The translations under genes and the position numbers were made by a program. DNA of 64,000 nt from Maritalea mediterranea (GTDB lineage: Bacteria > Pseudomonadota > Alphaproteobacteria > Rhizobiales > Devosiaceae), in contig NZ_JAKGTI010000001.1 in NCBI RefSeq assembly GCF_021568695.1, forward strand, positions 1,798,001-1,862,000, given 5' to 3'. Every line of letters starts with the position of its first letter. Within the stretch, counting starts at the first letter, position 1. Positions 19,547 through 30,179 of the stretch are shown here, piece after piece. Below the pieces are notes generated by a model. The model did not search any database, was not told the DNA's origin, and saw only the letters and a program-made list of their open reading frames with translations.

Positions 19547-19804
19547 GATCTATTCTTGCTTTCTCTCGACTCGTCAAACAGGGTTAACAGCTGGCACAAA
19601 ACGCCATAAGTCGCTTAGATGCAAGGTTTTTCGGGGCATTTTTTCTTCATCCAGCACCCACGTAAACCAATTTTCCAATTTTTATCAATTTGGCGCCAAA
19701 AACCGGGTGACAGGACCATTTTAAGTTGTTAGTGTCCAACCCCAATAAGAGGGCTGTTGATCAAATCCAGTCCCGTGTACGCTGACAAGGTCTAGGGAGG
19801 AACG

Positions 19805-19858
19805 TTGGCCTCGCTCTTTAAGAGCTTGAGTAAGTCCAACGAATTGTCGCGAAACTAA
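19805..19858 (+). CDS. possible 17-codon peptide on the plus strand
   Basis: TTG at 19805 is preceded by AGGGAGG 5 nt upstream and encodes MASLFKSLSKSNELSRN, then TAA. The stop is directly followed by the terminator hairpin. The ribosome site is the main support; the frame is short and the start codon non-ATG. The same transcript may instead act as an RNA regulator. Confidence 0.3.
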   Translation: MASLFKSLSKSNELSRN

Positions 19859-19860
19859 TT

Positions 19861-19885
19861 AACAGGGCTTCGGCCCTGTTTTTTG
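19861..19885 (+). terminator. strong rho-independent terminator on the plus strand
   Basis: AACAGGGC-TTCG-GCCCTGTT forms an 8-bp stem with a cUUCGg tetraloop, followed by TTTT. The T run exists only on the plus strand, so the element reads against its neighbours proS and rnj. Confidence 0.8.
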
Positions 19886-19909
19886 TTGACTATCAATATG
19901 TTACAGAAG

Positions 19910-20158
19910 TTACTTCCAGTAATACTGCAAGCTTGGCAGCGCCAAAACCCATTGGGTAAGCCATAGCAATAGAAACGCACCAACCGTCGCCACCAACATT
20001 TTCTTGATCAAATGCGGCTTAGTGGGCGCGGCCGCTTCGGAACCCTTGTCCACCTCTATATTTTGCTCGGCGTGCGAGTGTGCGCCAATCGGAAGCGCCA
20101 CAAAAAAGCACAACCACCACAACACAAAATAGAGCGCAATCGAAGAAACCAGTCCCAT
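19910..20158 (-). CDS. DUF1467 family two-helix membrane protein
   Basis: An 82-residue protein with a membrane helix at about residues 5-27 (SIALYFVLWWLCFFVALPIG), a short polar loop and a second helix at about 52-75. I recognise the DUF1467 pattern (SIALYFVLWW ... FVALPIG). The function is unknown. In many Hyphomicrobiales it lies next to rnj, as here (4 nt after the rnj stop), suggesting co-expression. Confidence 0.8.
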   Translation of the reverse strand: MGLVSSIALYFVLWWLCFFVALPIGAHSHAEQNIEVDKGSEAAAPTKPHLIKKMLVATVGAFLLLWLTQWVLALPSLQYYWK

Positions 20159-20162
20159 CTGC

Positions 20163-21827
20163 TTACACCTTATGGACGAACACTTTTACAATGGGCTTTT
20201 TACCCCAAAATTGATTCACTTCCGAGCGGACAGCTCGTCGCATGGCTTCCGCCAGCACTTCAGTTGCGCCACGCTTCTTGGCCGGCATTGAGCGGATGGT
20301 CCCATCAATAGCTTTGTTCACCACCTGCTCGAAATCTTCTTCCTCATCCTCAAGTTGCGGCAAGCCATACAGCTCAACTTGTGGCGCATCGCGCAATTGC
20401 CCTTTGCCATCAATCACCAGCGAAATGGCTATATGGCCGCCAAAGCTGAGCTTGCGTCGCTCACGCACCCCGCTTTCGTCCGGCGTACACAATATATCGC
20501 CATCAAGATAGAGGCGCCCGGAGGGAACCTCGTCCTTTAAAAACTCAGGTTTCGGATAAAGCATGGCCATATCGCCATTGCGGATCGACATGACGGTTTC
20601 AATGCCCGCTTCGCGTCCCAACTCCGCCTGCGCTTCCAAATGCGCCGCTTCCCCATGCACCGGCACCAACACATTCGGCTTCAACCAATTATAAAGCTGG
20701 CGCAGCTCGTCGCGACGCGGGTGGCCAGACACATGCACTAACGCATCCCGATCCGTGATCACTTTTACCCCCTGATTGATCAGCATGTTCTGAATATCCA
20801 GCACATCCTTCTCATTCCCCGGAATGGCCTTGGAGGAAAAGATTACCTGATCGCCCCGATTAAGCGTCAGCACCGGATGGTCATCCCGCGCAATTCGCGC
20901 CATCGCCGCCCTGGATTCCCCTTGTGACCCGGTGCAGATCAAACACACCTTCTCGCGGGGCAAATAACCAAATGCATCCTGATCCAGAAAGGGTTCAATA
21001 CCTTCAAACAGGCCAAGATCACGCGCTATTTCAGATGTGCGGTGAATGGCACGACCGGAAGCCACCACATGCCGTCCCGCCTTTTGTGCAGCGCGGGCGA
21101 TGGAAATCATCCGCCCCACATTGGAGGCAAAAATGGTTACGGCGACCCGATTGGGCGCCTCAAGCATCAGCTTTTCCAAGCTTTCAGCCACTTCACCCTC
21201 ACCCGGGCTCACCCCGTCGCGCACGGCATTGGTGCTGTCGCAAATCAAGGCCAGTGGCGCATCCATTGCCCCGATCTCGCGCAAGCGCTTTTCGTCTGTC
21301 GGTGGGTTGCCTACAGGGGATGGGTCGATCTTCCAATCGCCCGTATGCAATGCCCGCCCGGCAGGTGTTTCGATATAAAGGGCAGAGCTTTCCGGAATTG
21401 AGTGGGCCACATTGATCAGTTCAACCTTGAACGGCCCCAGCTCGATCGTATCGCCCTGCTGCACCACTTTCACCGGCACTTCATAATCAAAATTGTTGGA
21501 CCGACCCTTGGCTTTCAGCATTTCAGCGGCAAAGGGCGAAGCATAGACATCGCACTCCAGAAGCGGCCATAAATCCATCACCCCGCCATAATGGTCCTCA
21601 TGGGCATGGGTGAGCACCATGCCCACAATATTATCGACCTCATCTTCCAAAAACCGCAAGTCTGGCATCACCAGCTCAATGCCGGGCAGGTCAGGACCGC
21701 CAAAAGTCAGCCCGCAATCCACGATCAGCCATTTCCGATCATCTGGTGCGCCAACACCATAAAGACCGAAATTCATACCGATCTCGCCAACGCCGCCTAA
21801 AGGGACAAAAACCAACTGGTCCTGCAT
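20163..21827 (-). CDS. rnj: ribonuclease J
   Basis: A 554-residue metallo-beta-lactamase/beta-CASP protein. The metal motif HAHEDH lies at residues 74-79. The beta-CASP region has ICTGSQGESRAAM, and VHVSGHPRRDEL and VPVHGEAAHLEA follow. RNase J is a 5'-3' exo/endoribonuclease in RNA maturation and decay; alphaproteobacteria keep it beside RNase E. It sits between birA and the DUF1467 gene. Confidence 0.95.
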   Translation of the reverse strand: MQDQLVFVPLGGVGEIGMNFGLYGVGAPDDRKWLIVDCGLTFGGPDLPGIELVMPDLRFLEDEVDNIVGMVLTHAHEDHYGGVMDLWPLLECDVYASPFAAEMLKAKGRSNNFDYEVPVKVVQQGDTIELGPFKVELINVAHSIPESSALYIETPAGRALHTGDWKIDPSPVGNPPTDEKRLREIGAMDAPLALICDSTNAVRDGVSPGEGEVAESLEKLMLEAPNRVAVTIFASNVGRMISIARAAQKAGRHVVASGRAIHRTSEIARDLGLFEGIEPFLDQDAFGYLPREKVCLICTGSQGESRAAMARIARDDHPVLTLNRGDQVIFSSKAIPGNEKDVLDIQNMLINQGVKVITDRDALVHVSGHPRRDELRQLYNWLKPNVLVPVHGEAAHLEAQAELGREAGIETVMSIRNGDMAMLYPKPEFLKDEVPSGRLYLDGDILCTPDESGVRERRKLSFGGHIAISLVIDGKGQLRDAPQVELYGLPQLEDEEEDFEQVVNKAIDGTIRSMPAKKRGATEVLAEAMRRAVRSEVNQFWGKKPIVKVFVHKV

Positions 21828-21841
21828 AAAAAATACTTCCG

Positions 21842-22606
21842 TTATAAATTGAATATTTCGCCTGCGGTCACGATGCGCTGCCGACCCATATGATCAACAA
21901 TCAATCCACCTGTCGGGTCCACCCCTTCAAGCCGCGCTTCATAGCTTTCCGCATTGGCATTAATCCGCATCACCTCGCCCATTCGATACGCATGGGCAAG
22001 CCAATCGGCTCTAATTTGATCAAACTGACTGCCACGCGCCCATTGGTCTATTCGCCGCGCCACCGCATCAGACAAAAACGCGAAGAAATGCGCGGGCGAT
22101 GTGTTTAGTCCAAATGCAGCAAAGTTACTCGCCGGGTGGTTGGACTTGTCGGGGTGAAATGCCAAATTCACCCCCATACCGATCACCACAAAGCGGCTTT
22201 GCCCTTTCATACCACCTTCCAGCAATAGACCGGCACACTTTTTCCCATTGATCATCAGATCATTAGGCCATTTCAACTCCACGTCCAGGCCAGCAACACC
22301 TTGCGCCTCTGCGATCTGGCACACGGCATCCCGCAGAGCCAACGCCAGCACAAAAGACAACTGCGCCACCTTCTCGCTAGGCGCAGGATCACTCAACAAC
22401 ATGGAAGCGTAGAGATTGCCCGGCGGTGAGTGCCAGAACCGGCCGCGCCGCCCCTTGCCATCCACCTGCTCGTCAGCCACAAGCCAAACGGGGCCAGTGG
22501 CCCCGTCTAAAGCATCTTGCATCAATGTGGCGCTGGTGGAACCTATGCTCGGCACATGCCGTAAACCATAGCCCGCCGCCAGCGCGCGTTCACCAAGGCT
22601 AACCAC
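21842..22606 (-). CDS. birA: biotin--[acetyl-CoA-carboxylase] ligase
   Basis: A 254-residue ligase without the N-terminal DNA-binding domain of E. coli BirA. It carries DEQVDGKGRRGRFWHSPPGN and the WPNDLMINGKKCAGLLLEG motif with the catalytic lysine. It activates biotin as biotinyl-5'-AMP and attaches it to BCCP of acetyl-CoA carboxylase. It overlaps the nuoN stop, so it is the tail of the nuo operon transcript. Without the wHTH it cannot act as the biotin operon repressor. Confidence 0.95.
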   Translation of the reverse strand: MVSLGERALAAGYGLRHVPSIGSTSATLMQDALDGATGPVWLVADEQVDGKGRRGRFWHSPPGNLYASMLLSDPAPSEKVAQLSFVLALALRDAVCQIAEAQGVAGLDVELKWPNDLMINGKKCAGLLLEGGMKGQSRFVVIGMGVNLAFHPDKSNHPASNFAAFGLNTSPAHFFAFLSDAVARRIDQWARGSQFDQIRADWLAHAYRMGEVMRINANAESYEARLEGVDPTGGLIVDHMGRQRIVTAGEIFNL

Positions 22607-24054
22607 TAAAAGAGGCTACCTGCTGCTGTTTGTGCCCATTGCGTCAACGGCACACCGAGCGTGAAATAATAGGTCACGATCAAAAAGCCCGAAATGGCGA
22701 TAATGAAGCGCAGCGCGAACACAGACTCGTCGAATTGGTGAACCACCTCGTCGAAATACATCACTTTGATGATCCGAAGATAATAGAACGCGCTCACCGC
22801 ACTGGCCAAAACGCCGATCACCGCCAACACAAACAATTGCGCTTCAATCGCCGCCAGAAACACCTGCCACTTGGCAAAGAAACCGGCCAAAGGTGGCAAG
22901 CCAATCAACGAGAACATGATGATGGCAATCCCGGCCGCCACAAACGGACGGGACTGGGCCAAACCGGCCAGATCATCAATCTGCTCCACATAGCCCTCAT
23001 CGTTTTTGAGCGCCAGGATACAGGCGAACAGGCCAAGGGTCATGGTGAGGTAAATCGCCATATAAACGGCAACACCCTCAACCCCGATCTGAGATCCTGC
23101 AGAAAGCCCGACCAGGGCAAAGCCCACATGGCCGATGGACGAATAAGCAATCAGACGCTTGATATTTTTTTGCCCAATCGCTGCAAAGGCCGCCAGGATC
23201 ATGGACGCGATTGAGATAAAGATCACAATCTGCTGCCAGTCTTTTGCAATTGGCTCAAATGTGTCGAAGACCACCCGAACAAACAACGCCATTGCCGCCA
23301 CTTTCGGGGCAGAAGCAAAGAATGCGGTGACCGGTGTCGGCACACCCTGATAAACATCTGGTGTCCACATATGGAACGGTACGGCAGACACTTTAAACGC
23401 CAGACCCGCCAGCACAAACACAAGGCCAACGATGAGGCCAAGTGAAGGTTCGCCCAGCGAAATCGCTTCGGCGATCAGGTTTAGCTGTGTGTGGCCAGTA
23501 AAGCCATACACCATCGACGAACCATAAAGCAGCATGCCGGAAGACAAAGCGCCCAACACGAAATATTTCAAGCCAGCTTCGGTCGCCTTACCGGAGTCGC
23601 GCTTGAACGCCGCGATCACATAGAGCGACAGGGATTGCAGCTCGAGGCCAACATACAATGAGATCAGATCATTGGCTGAAATCATCATCAGCATGCCGAG
23701 CGTCGCCAGCACCACCAGCACCGGATACTCAAACTTGTTGAGCTTATGCTCGTCCGCACTGGAAACGGAGATCGCCAGCGCAAAGGCCGAACCAATCAGC
23801 ACCAGCACTTTCATAAAGCGGGCAAAATCATCCTGGACGAACGCGCCGTTGAACAACACGCCATTGACCGGATGGATCACCTCAAGCACAGCCGTCAGGG
23901 CCAACAGGCCCATGGCAATGCCCAACACCACCTGGTTTGAGCTTTTAGCGGAGGTGAACACCCCCACCATCAGCAATACGATCGCCCCGATCGCCAGCAT
24001 CAATTCAGGAAAGGCTGGCGCCAGATCTGCAAAAGAAGTCAAATCAGAATTCAT
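22606..24054 (-). CDS. nuoN: NADH-quinone oxidoreductase subunit N
   Basis: A 482-residue antiporter-like membrane subunit with about 14 hydrophobic segments. Markers include the lysine-containing helix [20 protein letters not shown] and [15 protein letters not shown]. It is one of three proton-pumping modules in the complex I membrane arm. It is the last of the 14 nuo genes, 9 nt after nuoM, and shares one nucleotide with birA. Confidence 0.97.
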   Translation of the reverse strand: MNSDLTSFADLAPAFPELMLAIGAIVLLMVGVFTSAKSSNQVVLGIAMGLLALTAVLEVIHPVNGVLFNGAFVQDDFARFMKVLVLIGSAFALAISVSSADEHKLNKFEYPVLVVLATLGMLMMISANDLISLYVGLELQSLSLYVIAAFKRDSGKATEAGLKYFVLGALSSGMLLYGSSMVYGFTGHTQLNLIAEAISLGEPSLGLIVGLVFVLAGLAFKVSAVPFHMWTPDVYQGVPTPVTAFFASAPKVAAMALFVRVVFDTFEPIAKDWQQIVIFISIASMILAAFAAIGQKNIKRLIAYSSIGHVGFALVGLSAGSQIGVEGVAVYMAIYLTMTLGLFACILALKNDEGYVEQIDDLAGLAQSRPFVAAGIAIIMFSLIGLPPLAGFFAKWQVFLAAIEAQLFVLAVIGVLASAVSAFYYLRIIKVMYFDEVVHQFDESVFALRFIIAISGFLIVTYYFTLGVPLTQWAQTAAGSLF

Positions 24055-24063
24055 TATATCCCC

Positions 24064-25584
24064 CTAGCGCGCAACTTCGGCAAGGGCGCCGACTTGCCCC
24101 AGGCTCATTTGATATTGGTTGACCAACTGCTCAACAGACGCGGCGGTCGCATCCAGAATTGGCGCTGGATAGAAGCCGAAAAAGATCGTCAGGAAGATCA
24201 AGGGCACGATCACCGCCATTTCGCGCGGGCTCATATCCATGATTGCCTTCAAATTCTCTTTTTCCAGCACGCCGAAAATCACCCGACGATAGAGCCACAA
24301 GGCGTAACCGGCGGAGAAGATCACCCCGAAGGCCGCACCGAAGGCCACCCAGGTATTCACCTGGAAAATGCCCATCAGCGTCAGGAACTCGCCCACAAAG
24401 CCGCTGGTACCCGGCAGGCCGACATTGGCCATGGTAAACACCATAAAGGCAAAGGCATATTTCGGCATACGCTCCACCAGGCCGCCATAAGCATCAATCT
24501 GGCGCGTGTGCATCCGGTCGTAAATCACGCCCACACACAAGAACAATGCGCCAGATACAATACCGTGCGAAATCATTTGGAAGATCGCGCCCTGTACGCC
24601 CAGGATATTGCCGGCGAAAATACCCATGGTCACATAACCCATATGCGCCACAGACGAATAAGCGATCAGTTTTTTGATATCTTCCTGCACCAACGCCACC
24701 AGCGAGGTGATGATGATCGCCGCAACGGACAACACGAACACAAAGTTCGAGAAATAAGCCGAAGCTTCCGGGAACATGGGCAAGGAGAACCGCAAGAAGC
24801 CGTAACCGCCCATTTTCAACAGAATCGCCGCCAGGATCACCGAACCAGCCGTTGGCGCTTCAACGTGCGCTTCTGGCAACCAGCGGTGGAACGGCCACAT
24901 CGGCATCTTCACCGCAAGCGAAGCGAAGAACGCCAGCCAGAGCCAATATTGCGACTCCGAAGAGAACTCGAACTGCAACAGCTTCGAGATATCCAAGGTG
25001 CCAGCCTGCCAATACATGGCCATCACCGCCAACAGCATCAGCACCGAACCGATAAAGGTATAGAAGAAGAACTTATAGCTCGCCTGAATCCGCTTCTTGC
25101 CGCCCCATATCCCGATGATCAGGAACATGGGGATCAAACCGCCTTCAAAGAAGACATAGAACATCGCAAGATCAAGCGTGGCGAACACGCCGATCATCAA
25201 GAATTCAAGGATCAGGAACGCAACCATATATTCGCGCACCCGGTTTTGAACTGACTCCCAGCTCGCCAACACACACATGGGCATCAACAGACCGGTCAGA
25301 ACGATAAACAGGATCGAAATCCCATCCACGCCCATCCGATAGCCGATCACATCATCGCCGATCCAGCTGTGGTTTTGCACAAACTGGAAACCGGGATTTG
25401 ATGAATCAAACATGGCCCACATCACCAGAGAGAACACAAAGGTCACCAAGGTGGTCGCCAACGCAATCCGGCGCATATTGTTTTTGGCCAGTTCATCATT
25501 GCCCGGCACGATCAATAGGAAAAAGACACCCACCAATGGCAGGAAGGTCAGAATCGATAGGATGTTGTTATTTATAATATTCAT
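24064..25584 (-). CDS. nuoM: NADH-quinone oxidoreductase subunit M
   Basis: A 506-residue polytopic protein. The conserved glutamate helix ([20 protein letters not shown]) and [18 protein letters not shown] mark NuoM. It pumps protons in the membrane arm between NuoN and NuoL. It overlaps the nuoL stop by 4 nt. Confidence 0.97.
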   Translation of the reverse strand: MNIINNNILSILTFLPLVGVFFLLIVPGNDELAKNNMRRIALATTLVTFVFSLVMWAMFDSSNPGFQFVQNHSWIGDDVIGYRMGVDGISILFIVLTGLLMPMCVLASWESVQNRVREYMVAFLILEFLMIGVFATLDLAMFYVFFEGGLIPMFLIIGIWGGKKRIQASYKFFFYTFIGSVLMLLAVMAMYWQAGTLDISKLLQFEFSSESQYWLWLAFFASLAVKMPMWPFHRWLPEAHVEAPTAGSVILAAILLKMGGYGFLRFSLPMFPEASAYFSNFVFVLSVAAIIITSLVALVQEDIKKLIAYSSVAHMGYVTMGIFAGNILGVQGAIFQMISHGIVSGALFLCVGVIYDRMHTRQIDAYGGLVERMPKYAFAFMVFTMANVGLPGTSGFVGEFLTLMGIFQVNTWVAFGAAFGVIFSAGYALWLYRRVIFGVLEKENLKAIMDMSPREMAVIVPLIFLTIFFGFYPAPILDATAASVEQLVNQYQMSLGQVGALAEVAR

Positions 25585-27617
25585 CCGAGTAGGCCCCCTG
25601 CAGCAATCGCCCAGGTAATCAGTGCAGCCACGCCGATCAGCATGGCCAGTGCGTAGTGGTAGAGATAGCCAGATTGCAGTTTCACAACCTGATTGGTCAC
25701 GTCTTTTACGCGCCGTGCCAGGCCGCCCACAATAATACCATCAACAAACCAGTCGTCGAACCCGCGCCACAACACGCGGCCAAGCCATTTGGCCGGGCGC
25801 ACAAAGATGAAGTCGTAGAGTTCATCAAAGTACCATTTGTTGAGCAGGAAGGCGTAAAGTCCGGAATGTTCTTTCGCCAATGCTTTGGGCAGGCTCGGCT
25901 TGGCGATATAGAACCACCAGGCGGTGATAAAGCCAATAATCATGGCAAATGTGGCAGAAAGTTTCACCCAAACCGGCACATGGTGCGCCGCATCGATGAT
26001 TTCTGCATCCACAACCACAGACCCGCGGAAGAACTCTTCCACATAGTGGGCATGACCAAAGAAGTCATTATAGAACACGATACCGGAAAGCACCGCGCCA
26101 ACCGCCAGCACATAAAGTGGGATCAGCATCACATTCGGGCTCTCATGGGCATGGTCAAACACTTCTTTTGAAGCACGTGTCTTGCCATGGAAGGTCAAGT
26201 GCACGAGACGCCATGAATAGAAGCTTGTGAACAAGGCCGCCACAACCAGCAGATAGAACGCGAAGTTCCCCGCTTCCGTATGTGCACCATATGCCGCCTC
26301 AATAATGGCATCTTTGGAGAAGAAGCCGGCAAAGCCAAGATTTGGCAGAGCATCAGACACGAGATGGAATGGAATGCCCACCCCGGTCAGCGCCAAGGTG
26401 CCAATCATCATCATCCAATATGTCACAGGCACCTTGTTCTTAATGCCGCCCATTTTGCGCATGTCTTGCTCGTGGTGCATGGCGTGGATCACCGAACCAG
26501 CGCCAAGGAACAACAGTGCTTTAAAGAAAGCGTGGGTGAACAGGTGGAAGATACCAGCTGAGTATGCCCCTACCCCAAGCGCCACAAACATGTAGCCCAG
26601 TTGCGAACAGGTTGAATAGGCAATCACGCGTTTAATATCGTTCTGCACCAAACCGACCGTTGCTGCGAAGAACGCAGTGATCGCGCCGATCACCGTCACC
26701 ACGGTCAAGGCCGTTGGTGAAGCTTCAAACATAGGCGATAAACGCGCCACCATGAACACACCTGCGGTCACCATGGTCGCGGCGTGGATCAATGCCGAAA
26801 CGGGTGTCGGGCCTTCCATCGCGTCCGGCAACCAGGTGTGCAGCAGGAACTGGGCTGACTTACCCATCGCGCCAAGGAACAACAGCAAGCAGATGACGGT
26901 CATCGCATCCCATTGTCCCCAGAGGAAGTTGAAGGTCACGCCTTCCATATCCGCCACATGGGAAAAGGCTGTGTCAAAATCCATTGATCCCAGCATGATC
27001 ACCGCGGCAAAGATGCCCAGGATAAAGCCAAAGTCACCCACACGGTTGACAATAAAGGCTTTCATCGCTGCCGCGTTGGCGCTTGGTTTTTTGTACCAGA
27101 AACCAATCAACAGATAAGACGCCAAGCCAACGCCTTCCCAGCCAAAGAACATTTGCAGGAAGTTGTCTGCCGTCACCAGCATCAACATGGCAAAGGTAAA
27201 CAGAGACAAATAGGCAAAGAAGCGTGCACGGTGCGGATCTTCATGCATATAGCCGATGGAGTAGAGGTGCACCAAAGACGATACGGTGGTCACCACAACC
27301 AGCATCACCGCTGTCAGCGTATCGACCCGGATCATCCAGTAAAGATCAAGCCCGCCTGTGTCGATCCAGCGGAACAAGGTCACTTTCACCGATTCAGCGG
27401 CCATGAATGTATGGTCAGCGCCGTGTTCGGCGTCCGCAGCATGTTCGCCGCCACCACCGGTCATAATGCCGATGAAGACCAACCATGACAGCAATGCTGA
27501 AGCCATCAGCAAGCCGGTTGTGAGATATTCAGCCGCCTTGTGCCCGATTGACCGGCCGAAAAGCCCAGCAACCAAGGCCCCAATCAACGGGAGAAAGAGA
27601 ATCGCAGAATAAATCAT
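25581..27617 (-). CDS. nuoL: NADH-quinone oxidoreductase subunit L
   Basis: A 678-residue distal antiporter-like subunit. Typical motifs are [40 protein letters not shown] and [20 protein letters not shown]. The C-terminal part provides the long lateral helix that braces the membrane arm. It follows nuoK by 4 nt. Confidence 0.97.
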   Translation of the reverse strand: MIYSAILFLPLIGALVAGLFGRSIGHKAAEYLTTGLLMASALLSWLVFIGIMTGGGGEHAADAEHGADHTFMAAESVKVTLFRWIDTGGLDLYWMIRVDTLTAVMLVVVTTVSSLVHLYSIGYMHEDPHRARFFAYLSLFTFAMLMLVTADNFLQMFFGWEGVGLASYLLIGFWYKKPSANAAAMKAFIVNRVGDFGFILGIFAAVIMLGSMDFDTAFSHVADMEGVTFNFLWGQWDAMTVICLLLFLGAMGKSAQFLLHTWLPDAMEGPTPVSALIHAATMVTAGVFMVARLSPMFEASPTALTVVTVIGAITAFFAATVGLVQNDIKRVIAYSTCSQLGYMFVALGVGAYSAGIFHLFTHAFFKALLFLGAGSVIHAMHHEQDMRKMGGIKNKVPVTYWMMMIGTLALTGVGIPFHLVSDALPNLGFAGFFSKDAIIEAAYGAHTEAGNFAFYLLVVAALFTSFYSWRLVHLTFHGKTRASKEVFDHAHESPNVMLIPLYVLAVGAVLSGIVFYNDFFGHAHYVEEFFRGSVVVDAEIIDAAHHVPVWVKLSATFAMIIGFITAWWFYIAKPSLPKALAKEHSGLYAFLLNKWYFDELYDFIFVRPAKWLGRVLWRGFDDWFVDGIIVGGLARRVKDVTNQVVKLQSGYLYHYALAMLIGVAALITWAIAAGGLLG

Positions 27618-27621
27618 CTGT

Positions 27622-27936
27622 TTAGCCCTTCATCACGTTGACATCGTCCACAGCAATGGAGCCGCGGTTACGATAAAACACCACAAGGATCGCCAAACCG
27701 ATCGCCGCTTCAGCCGCCGCAACGGTCAAAATCATCAAGGCGAACACCTGGCCAGCCAGATCTTGCAGATGGGCGCTGAACGCCACAAAGTTGATGTTCA
27801 CTGCCAAAAGGATCAATTCCACTGACATGAGAATGATGATCACATTCTTCCGATTCAGAAATATGCCAAATACGCCAAGCGTAAATAAAATGGCCGCCAC
27901 GGTCAGAAAATGACCAAGTCCGATATCCGGTATCAT
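27622..27936 (-). CDS. nuoK: NADH-quinone oxidoreductase subunit K
   Basis: A 104-residue protein with three membrane helices. The conserved glutamates lie in [16 protein letters not shown] and [19 protein letters not shown], both part of the membrane-arm proton path. Length is normal. It follows nuoJ by 12 nt. Confidence 0.97.
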   Translation of the reverse strand: MIPDIGLGHFLTVAAILFTLGVFGIFLNRKNVIIILMSVELILLAVNINFVAFSAHLQDLAGQVFALMILTVAAAEAAIGLAILVVFYRNRGSIAVDDVNVMKG

Positions 27937-27948
27937 TTAGGCCCCCAA

Positions 27949-28557
27949 TTAAATCCCTTTGCCGCTCTCGACGCTGACCACTTCGACAGCATCTTCGCGT
28001 TTGCGCGCAACCTGCGCATTAATATCCTGCCGCTTCACATTCGGCTTATGCTTCAATGTCAAAACGATCGCCCCGATCATCGCCACCAACAAAATCAGCC
28101 CGGCAGCTTCGAACAGATAGACATAGCGGGTGTAAAGCATGTTGCCCAAAGCCTCGGTGTTGGACATGCCTTCCACAAATGGCACTGCGCTTGATGTGGC
28201 CACTTCCGGTGTGATCACAAATGACCCAGCCACCAAAATCAGCTCAATCAGCAAAATGCCGCCAATCAAGGCGCCAATGGGCGCATATTGCAATATCCCC
28301 TGTCGCAATTCCGCGAAGTCGATGTCCAGCATCATCACCACAAACAGGAACAGCACCATCACCGCGCCCACATAAACAACGATGAGCAGCAGCGCCAAAA
28401 ACTCAGCCCCGGCCAGCATGAAGATGCCCGCGCCATTCACAAAGGCGAGGATCAAAAACAGCACAGAATGCACCGGGTTACGCGCCGAAATCACCATCAC
28501 TGCCGAGATGATCGCCACCGTTGAAAACAAATAGAAAAATGCGAGTTGAAGGGTCAT
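27949..28557 (-). CDS. nuoJ: NADH-quinone oxidoreductase subunit J
   Basis: A 202-residue membrane subunit with five predicted helices; VYVGAVMVLFLFVVMMLDI is the conserved helix 3 region with the pi-bulge. The hydrophilic C-terminal tail (KRQDINAQVARKREDAVEVV) is normal for alphaproteobacteria. It lies 12 nt after nuoI. Confidence 0.96.
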   Translation of the reverse strand: MTLQLAFFYLFSTVAIISAVMVISARNPVHSVLFLILAFVNGAGIFMLAGAEFLALLLIVVYVGAVMVLFLFVVMMLDIDFAELRQGILQYAPIGALIGGILLIELILVAGSFVITPEVATSSAVPFVEGMSNTEALGNMLYTRYVYLFEAAGLILLVAMIGAIVLTLKHKPNVKRQDINAQVARKREDAVEVVSVESGKGI

Positions 28558-28569
28558 ATCATCAAGCTC

Positions 28570-29058
28570 CTAGCGATATGGTGCGTCGGCAGCAAGATTG
28601 GCAGCAATCTCACGTTCCCAACGGTCACCATTTTCCAAAAGCTTCTCCTTGTCGAAATAAAGCTCTTCGCGGGTTTCGGTCGCAAATTCAAAATTTGGCC
28701 CTTCCACAATCGCGTCCACGGGGCACGCTTCCTGGCAAAAGCCGCAATAGATGCATTTCACCATATCGATGTCGTACCGAACGGTGCGGCGGGTACCATC
28801 ATTCTGGCGGGGCCCCGCTTCAATAGTGATCGCCTGTGCTGGGCAAATCGCTTCACACAATTTGCAGGCAATGCAACGCTCTTCCCCGTTCGGATAGCGG
28901 CGCAAGGCATGCTCTCCACGAAAACGCGGGCTCACTGGTCCCTTTTCAAACGGATAGTTGATGGTTGGCTTCGGTTTAAAGAAATAGCGCATCGCCAGAA
29001 AGAATGTCGAAACAAACTCTTTCAGCAATAACGAGTTGAGAAACTGAATTGCTCGCAT
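28570..29058 (-). CDS. nuoI: NADH-quinone oxidoreductase subunit I
   Basis: A 162-residue ferredoxin-like subunit from ATG 29058 ([15 protein letters not shown]), chosen for the AAGGGG ribosome site. The frame is open to 29130, but that part overlaps nuoH. Two 4Fe-4S motifs, [12 protein letters not shown] and [12 protein letters not shown], bind clusters N6a and N6b that pass electrons to NuoB. Confidence 0.97.
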   Translation of the reverse strand: MRAIQFLNSLLLKEFVSTFFLAMRYFFKPKPTINYPFEKGPVSPRFRGEHALRRYPNGEERCIACKLCEAICPAQAITIEAGPRQNDGTRRTVRYDIDMVKCIYCGFCQEACPVDAIVEGPNFEFATETREELYFDKEKLLENGDRWEREIAANLAADAPYR

Positions 29059-29071
29059 TGGTCGTTTCCCC

Positions 29072-30169
29072 TTAAGCCACACCGCCGTGCCAGCCCCAGC
29101 CCGTAAGCTGCAGCACCAAAGCAACGGCAAAAATCATTACGATGGAAATCGGCAAGAACACTTTCCAGCCCAAACGCATCAATTGGTCATAGCGATAGCG
29201 CGGCACAAAGGCTTTCACCATCGCAAACATGAAGAACACAAGGCAGGTTTTCAGCACAAACCAGACCGCACCGGGAATCCAGTTCAGCGGCGCCACATCA
29301 ATTGGCGGCAACCAGCCGCCCATAAACAGGATCGTGGTCAGTGCGCACATCAACACAATGGCCACATACTCGCCCAACATAAACATCATGTAAGGGGTTG
29401 AGCCATATTCCACCATAAAGCCCGCCACCAGCTCAGATTCAGCTTCCGGCAAATCGAATGGAGGACGGTTTGTTTCGGCCAAGGCCGAGATGAAAAAGAT
29501 GATGAACATTGGGAACAAAGGCAGCCAGAACCAGTTGAGAAAGGACAACCAAGGCACGCCCAACATATGCGCCAGGCCCATTTCTCTTTGCGCAATCACA
29601 ATGTCGGTCAGGTTCAAAGACCCGACGCACAGCAACACGGTGATGATCACAAAACCGATGGAAACTTCATAAGAAACCATTTGCGCGGCAGAACGCAAAG
29701 CGCCCAAAAACGGGTATTTCGAGTTGGAGGCCCACCCCCCCATGATCACGCCATAAACGCCGAGCGAAGAAATCGCCAGAATATACAAAATGCCGACATT
29801 GATGTCAGCCATGGCCCAGCCTTCATCAATTGGCACAACGGCCCAGGCCGCCAAAGACACCAGAACGGTGATAAACGGCGCCAGCAAAAACACGACTTTG
29901 TCAGACCCAGCTGGAATCAGTGGCTCCTTGAAGACGAACTTCAACAAGTCGGCAAAGCTTTGCAGCAAACCGAAGGCACCAACCACGTTCGGGCCACGAC
30001 GAATCTGTACCGCTGCCCAGACTTTCCGGTCCGCCAGCAGCACATAGGCCACAAACACCAGCAACGTCACCAGCAGCAAGAGCGCTTTCCAAATAAACCC
30101 GATTTGTTCACCCAATCCCAAAAAGGGTACGCCGAGCAAATAATCAAGTGATGGGAGTAACCAATCCAT
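29072..30169 (-). CDS. nuoH: NADH-quinone oxidoreductase subunit H
   Basis: A 365-residue membrane subunit with about eight helices. [18 protein letters not shown] and the quinone-cavity loop [20 protein letters not shown] are clear markers. It joins the membrane arm to the peripheral arm and lines the quinone site. It lies 10 nt downstream of nuoG. Confidence 0.97.
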   Translation of the reverse strand: MDWLLPSLDYLLGVPFLGLGEQIGFIWKALLLLVTLLVFVAYVLLADRKVWAAVQIRRGPNVVGAFGLLQSFADLLKFVFKEPLIPAGSDKVVFLLAPFITVLVSLAAWAVVPIDEGWAMADINVGILYILAISSLGVYGVIMGGWASNSKYPFLGALRSAAQMVSYEVSIGFVIITVLLCVGSLNLTDIVIAQREMGLAHMLGVPWLSFLNWFWLPLFPMFIIFFISALAETNRPPFDLPEAESELVAGFMVEYGSTPYMMFMLGEYVAIVLMCALTTILFMGGWLPPIDVAPLNWIPGAVWFVLKTCLVFFMFAMVKAFVPRYRYDQLMRLGWKVFLPISIVMIFAVALVLQLTGWGWHGGVA

Positions 30170-30179
30170 AATTCAGCCC

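Larger units (their letters stand above)
19547..19909. other. 363-nt intergenic stretch holding a plus-strand transcript candidate
   Basis: No minus-strand gene is visible between proS and the DUF1467 gene. The plus strand ends in a classic terminator at 19861-19885 with no annotated plus-strand gene before it, which points to a small RNA or a very short mRNA starting somewhere after about 19700. Confidence 0.5.

Noticed and set aside
24094-25254. 386-codon plus-strand frame
   Set aside because: Antisense of nuoM; His/Arg/Gln-rich composition is typical of a shadow of a membrane protein gene.
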